Shown here: positions 27,335 through 28,107 of the stretch, piece by piece
Layout of the letters: each line of letters opens with the position of its first letter
Position numbering within the stretch: the stretch's first letter is position 1
Source: a virus
Length of the DNA stretch: 28,107 nt
Strand: one strand, 5' to 3'
Virus record (IMG/VR): IMGVR_UViG_3300002231_000784
Span: 2,120-30,226 of that record
The notes under the pieces: model-generated
Told to the model about the DNA's origin: nothing
Seen by the model: only the letters and a program-made list of their open reading frames with translations
The model's database searches: none
Program-made: the position numbers and the translations under genes

Positions 27335-27361
27335 ATGCGTTTAATAGCTTTCCTGCGATAA
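27335..27361 (+). CDS. Eight-codon mini-ORF in the protease leader
   Basis: ATG at 27335 in the context GCACACCATG begins MRLIAFLR and stops at 27359-27361, 24 bases before the protease ATG. It is the only start-like signal between the promoter and the gene. A leader peptide is possible but unproven. Confidence 0.3.
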   Translation: MRLIAFLR

Positions 27362-27385
27362 AGGACTGCATAAAATAGTTATATA

Positions 27386-28107
27386 ATGCCATTTGGTCCA
27401 TATAAAAATTTTAATGCTTGTCTTTTAGACCAAAAAAAGAAGGGGCATGATGAGGAAGCTGCTAAACGTATTTGTGGTGATTTACAAGCACGACTTGAAA
27501 AAGAAAAAGAGATGTCTGAGGTATTTAGGCTTTTTAGTAATGCAGAAGTAGAGTATGGAGATAATTTCGACCCAGATAAGGCTTTTGAATTTATTACTTC
27601 TGATAAACAGTACGATACTAGATATGGTGCTTTTTCTTATTCTCAAAAAGAGCTTAGAGAAATGGCAAATAACTTTAATAGAGATATTAGAGGGATAGAA
27701 ATTGCTGTTGACCTTAACCATAATAGAGAAAAAAAGGCTTATGCTTGGATTAAACCTAATTCAATGTATGTGTCTAAATCAAAGAAGCTAACAGGTGAAT
27801 ATAGCTTATACGGACAATTATATAGATACACCCCAGAGGGAATGGAATTAATGAAAACAGGTGCATATAGGTATTTTTCTTTAGAGATTATCCCTAAATG
27901 GACTCGTTTTATTAAGAATGCCAAAAAGGTATTTAAGAACGTAATTTCTGGAATCGCACTGACTAACAGTCCTGTTATAAAGGACATGGCTCCCACTTTT
28001 AGTGAGGATTTATTAACTAACTCCAATAATATGGAAATACTTAAACTATACTTAGCTAGTCTACTGGCTAAAGACATCGTTACTCCTGATGAAAAATCTA
28101 CAATGAA
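27386..28107 (+). CDS. Mu gpI-like prohead protease / scaffold, N-terminal part
   Basis: 240 codons are visible; the gene runs off the right edge. It begins MPFGPYKNFNACLLDQKKKG, a known N-terminal motif of phage head proteins with a Cys and charged helix. The middle has GIEIAVDLNHNREKKAYAWI with Asp and His in the positions expected for the Mu I-like protease, then EYSLYGQLYRYTPEGMELMK and GAYRYFSLEIIPKW. This is the family that matures the prohead and often supplies the scaffold from its N terminus. It follows the portal, as in Mu-like head operons. The major capsid gene should follow outside the window. Confidence 0.75.
   Translation, partial: MPFGPYKNFNACLLDQKKKGHDEEAAKRICGDLQARLEKEKEMSEVFRLFSNAEVEYGDNFDPDKAFEFITSDKQYDTRYGAFSYSQKELREMANNFNRDIRGIEIAVDLNHNREKKAYAWIKPNSMYVSKSKKLTGEYSLYGQLYRYTPEGMELMKTGAYRYFSLEIIPKWTRFIKNAKKVFKNVISGIALTNSPVIKDMAPTFSEDLLTNSNNMEILKLYLASLLAKDIVTPDEKSTM

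Noticed and set aside
1-28107. Alternative genetic code (TGA or TAG recoded)
   Set aside because: TGA, TAA and TAG all end genes with recognisable C termini, and ATGA overlaps use TGA as a stop.

Overview
The window is a piece of a tailed double-stranded DNA phage (or prophage) genome of siphovirus-like layout. It is AT-rich, densely packed and read in three blocks. The genetic code looks standard: TAA, TAG and TGA all act as stops, and several TGA stops sit in ATGA start/stop overlaps. Few starts have a Shine-Dalgarno sequence; most sit in an A/T-rich context ending AATTATG or AACACCATG. Promoters resemble the -35/-10 sigma70 type. The host cannot be fixed from this window. A Cys-triplet-repeat protein, a membrane-anchored wall-lytic-like protein with a GNVGNNDRGD motif and the SD-poor starts resemble, from memory, genes from Patescibacteria and environmental metagenomes. 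That is only a weak hint.

Block 1 (1-4753, + strand) is the end of the tail/lysis region: tape-measure C terminus, a large tail hub or tip protein, two putative fibre or tip proteins, and a zinc N-acetylmuramoyl-L-alanine amidase as endolysin. It converges with block 2.

Block 2 (4759-17659, - strand) is the leftward early operon. It starts with a helicase-methyltransferase fusion, MazG-like pyrophosphohydrolase, small HTH proteins, RNase HI, a RecT-family annealing protein and a YqaJ/lambda-exonuclease-like nuclease. It continues into many small, often overlapping genes: zinc-ribbon proteins, membrane proteins, a GYS-repeat protein, a Cys-triplet-repeat protein and an HNH nuclease. Several genes under 60 codons are recovered here from frame and overlap.

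Block 3 (17850-28107, + strand) is expressed from a divergent promoter region. It holds an HNH nuclease, a frameshifted C5 cytosine methyltransferase, small unknowns, a lambda O-like replication initiator with iteron-like repeats inside its gene, TerS, RusA resolvase, zinc-ribbon proteins, TerL, a DUF935/Mu gp29-like portal and the start of a Mu gpI-like protease. Recombination and replication are therefore split: exonuclease, annealase and RNase H leftward, initiator and RusA rightward. The head genes start at the right edge and presumably lead to the tail genes at the left edge of a circular or permuted map.

The most unusual signals are: (i) an endonuclease VII-like gene nested in a different frame inside the helicase domain, bounded by a 9-bp direct repeat, with the helicase frame open through all 184 inserted codons; (ii) an interlocked A-B-A'-B'-A'' set of long inverted repeats filling the leader of the replication initiator; (iii) iteron-like repeats within that initiator gene; (iv) promoters placed so that transcription would begin at the A of the ATG; (v) two candidate structured RNAs sharing a short box.
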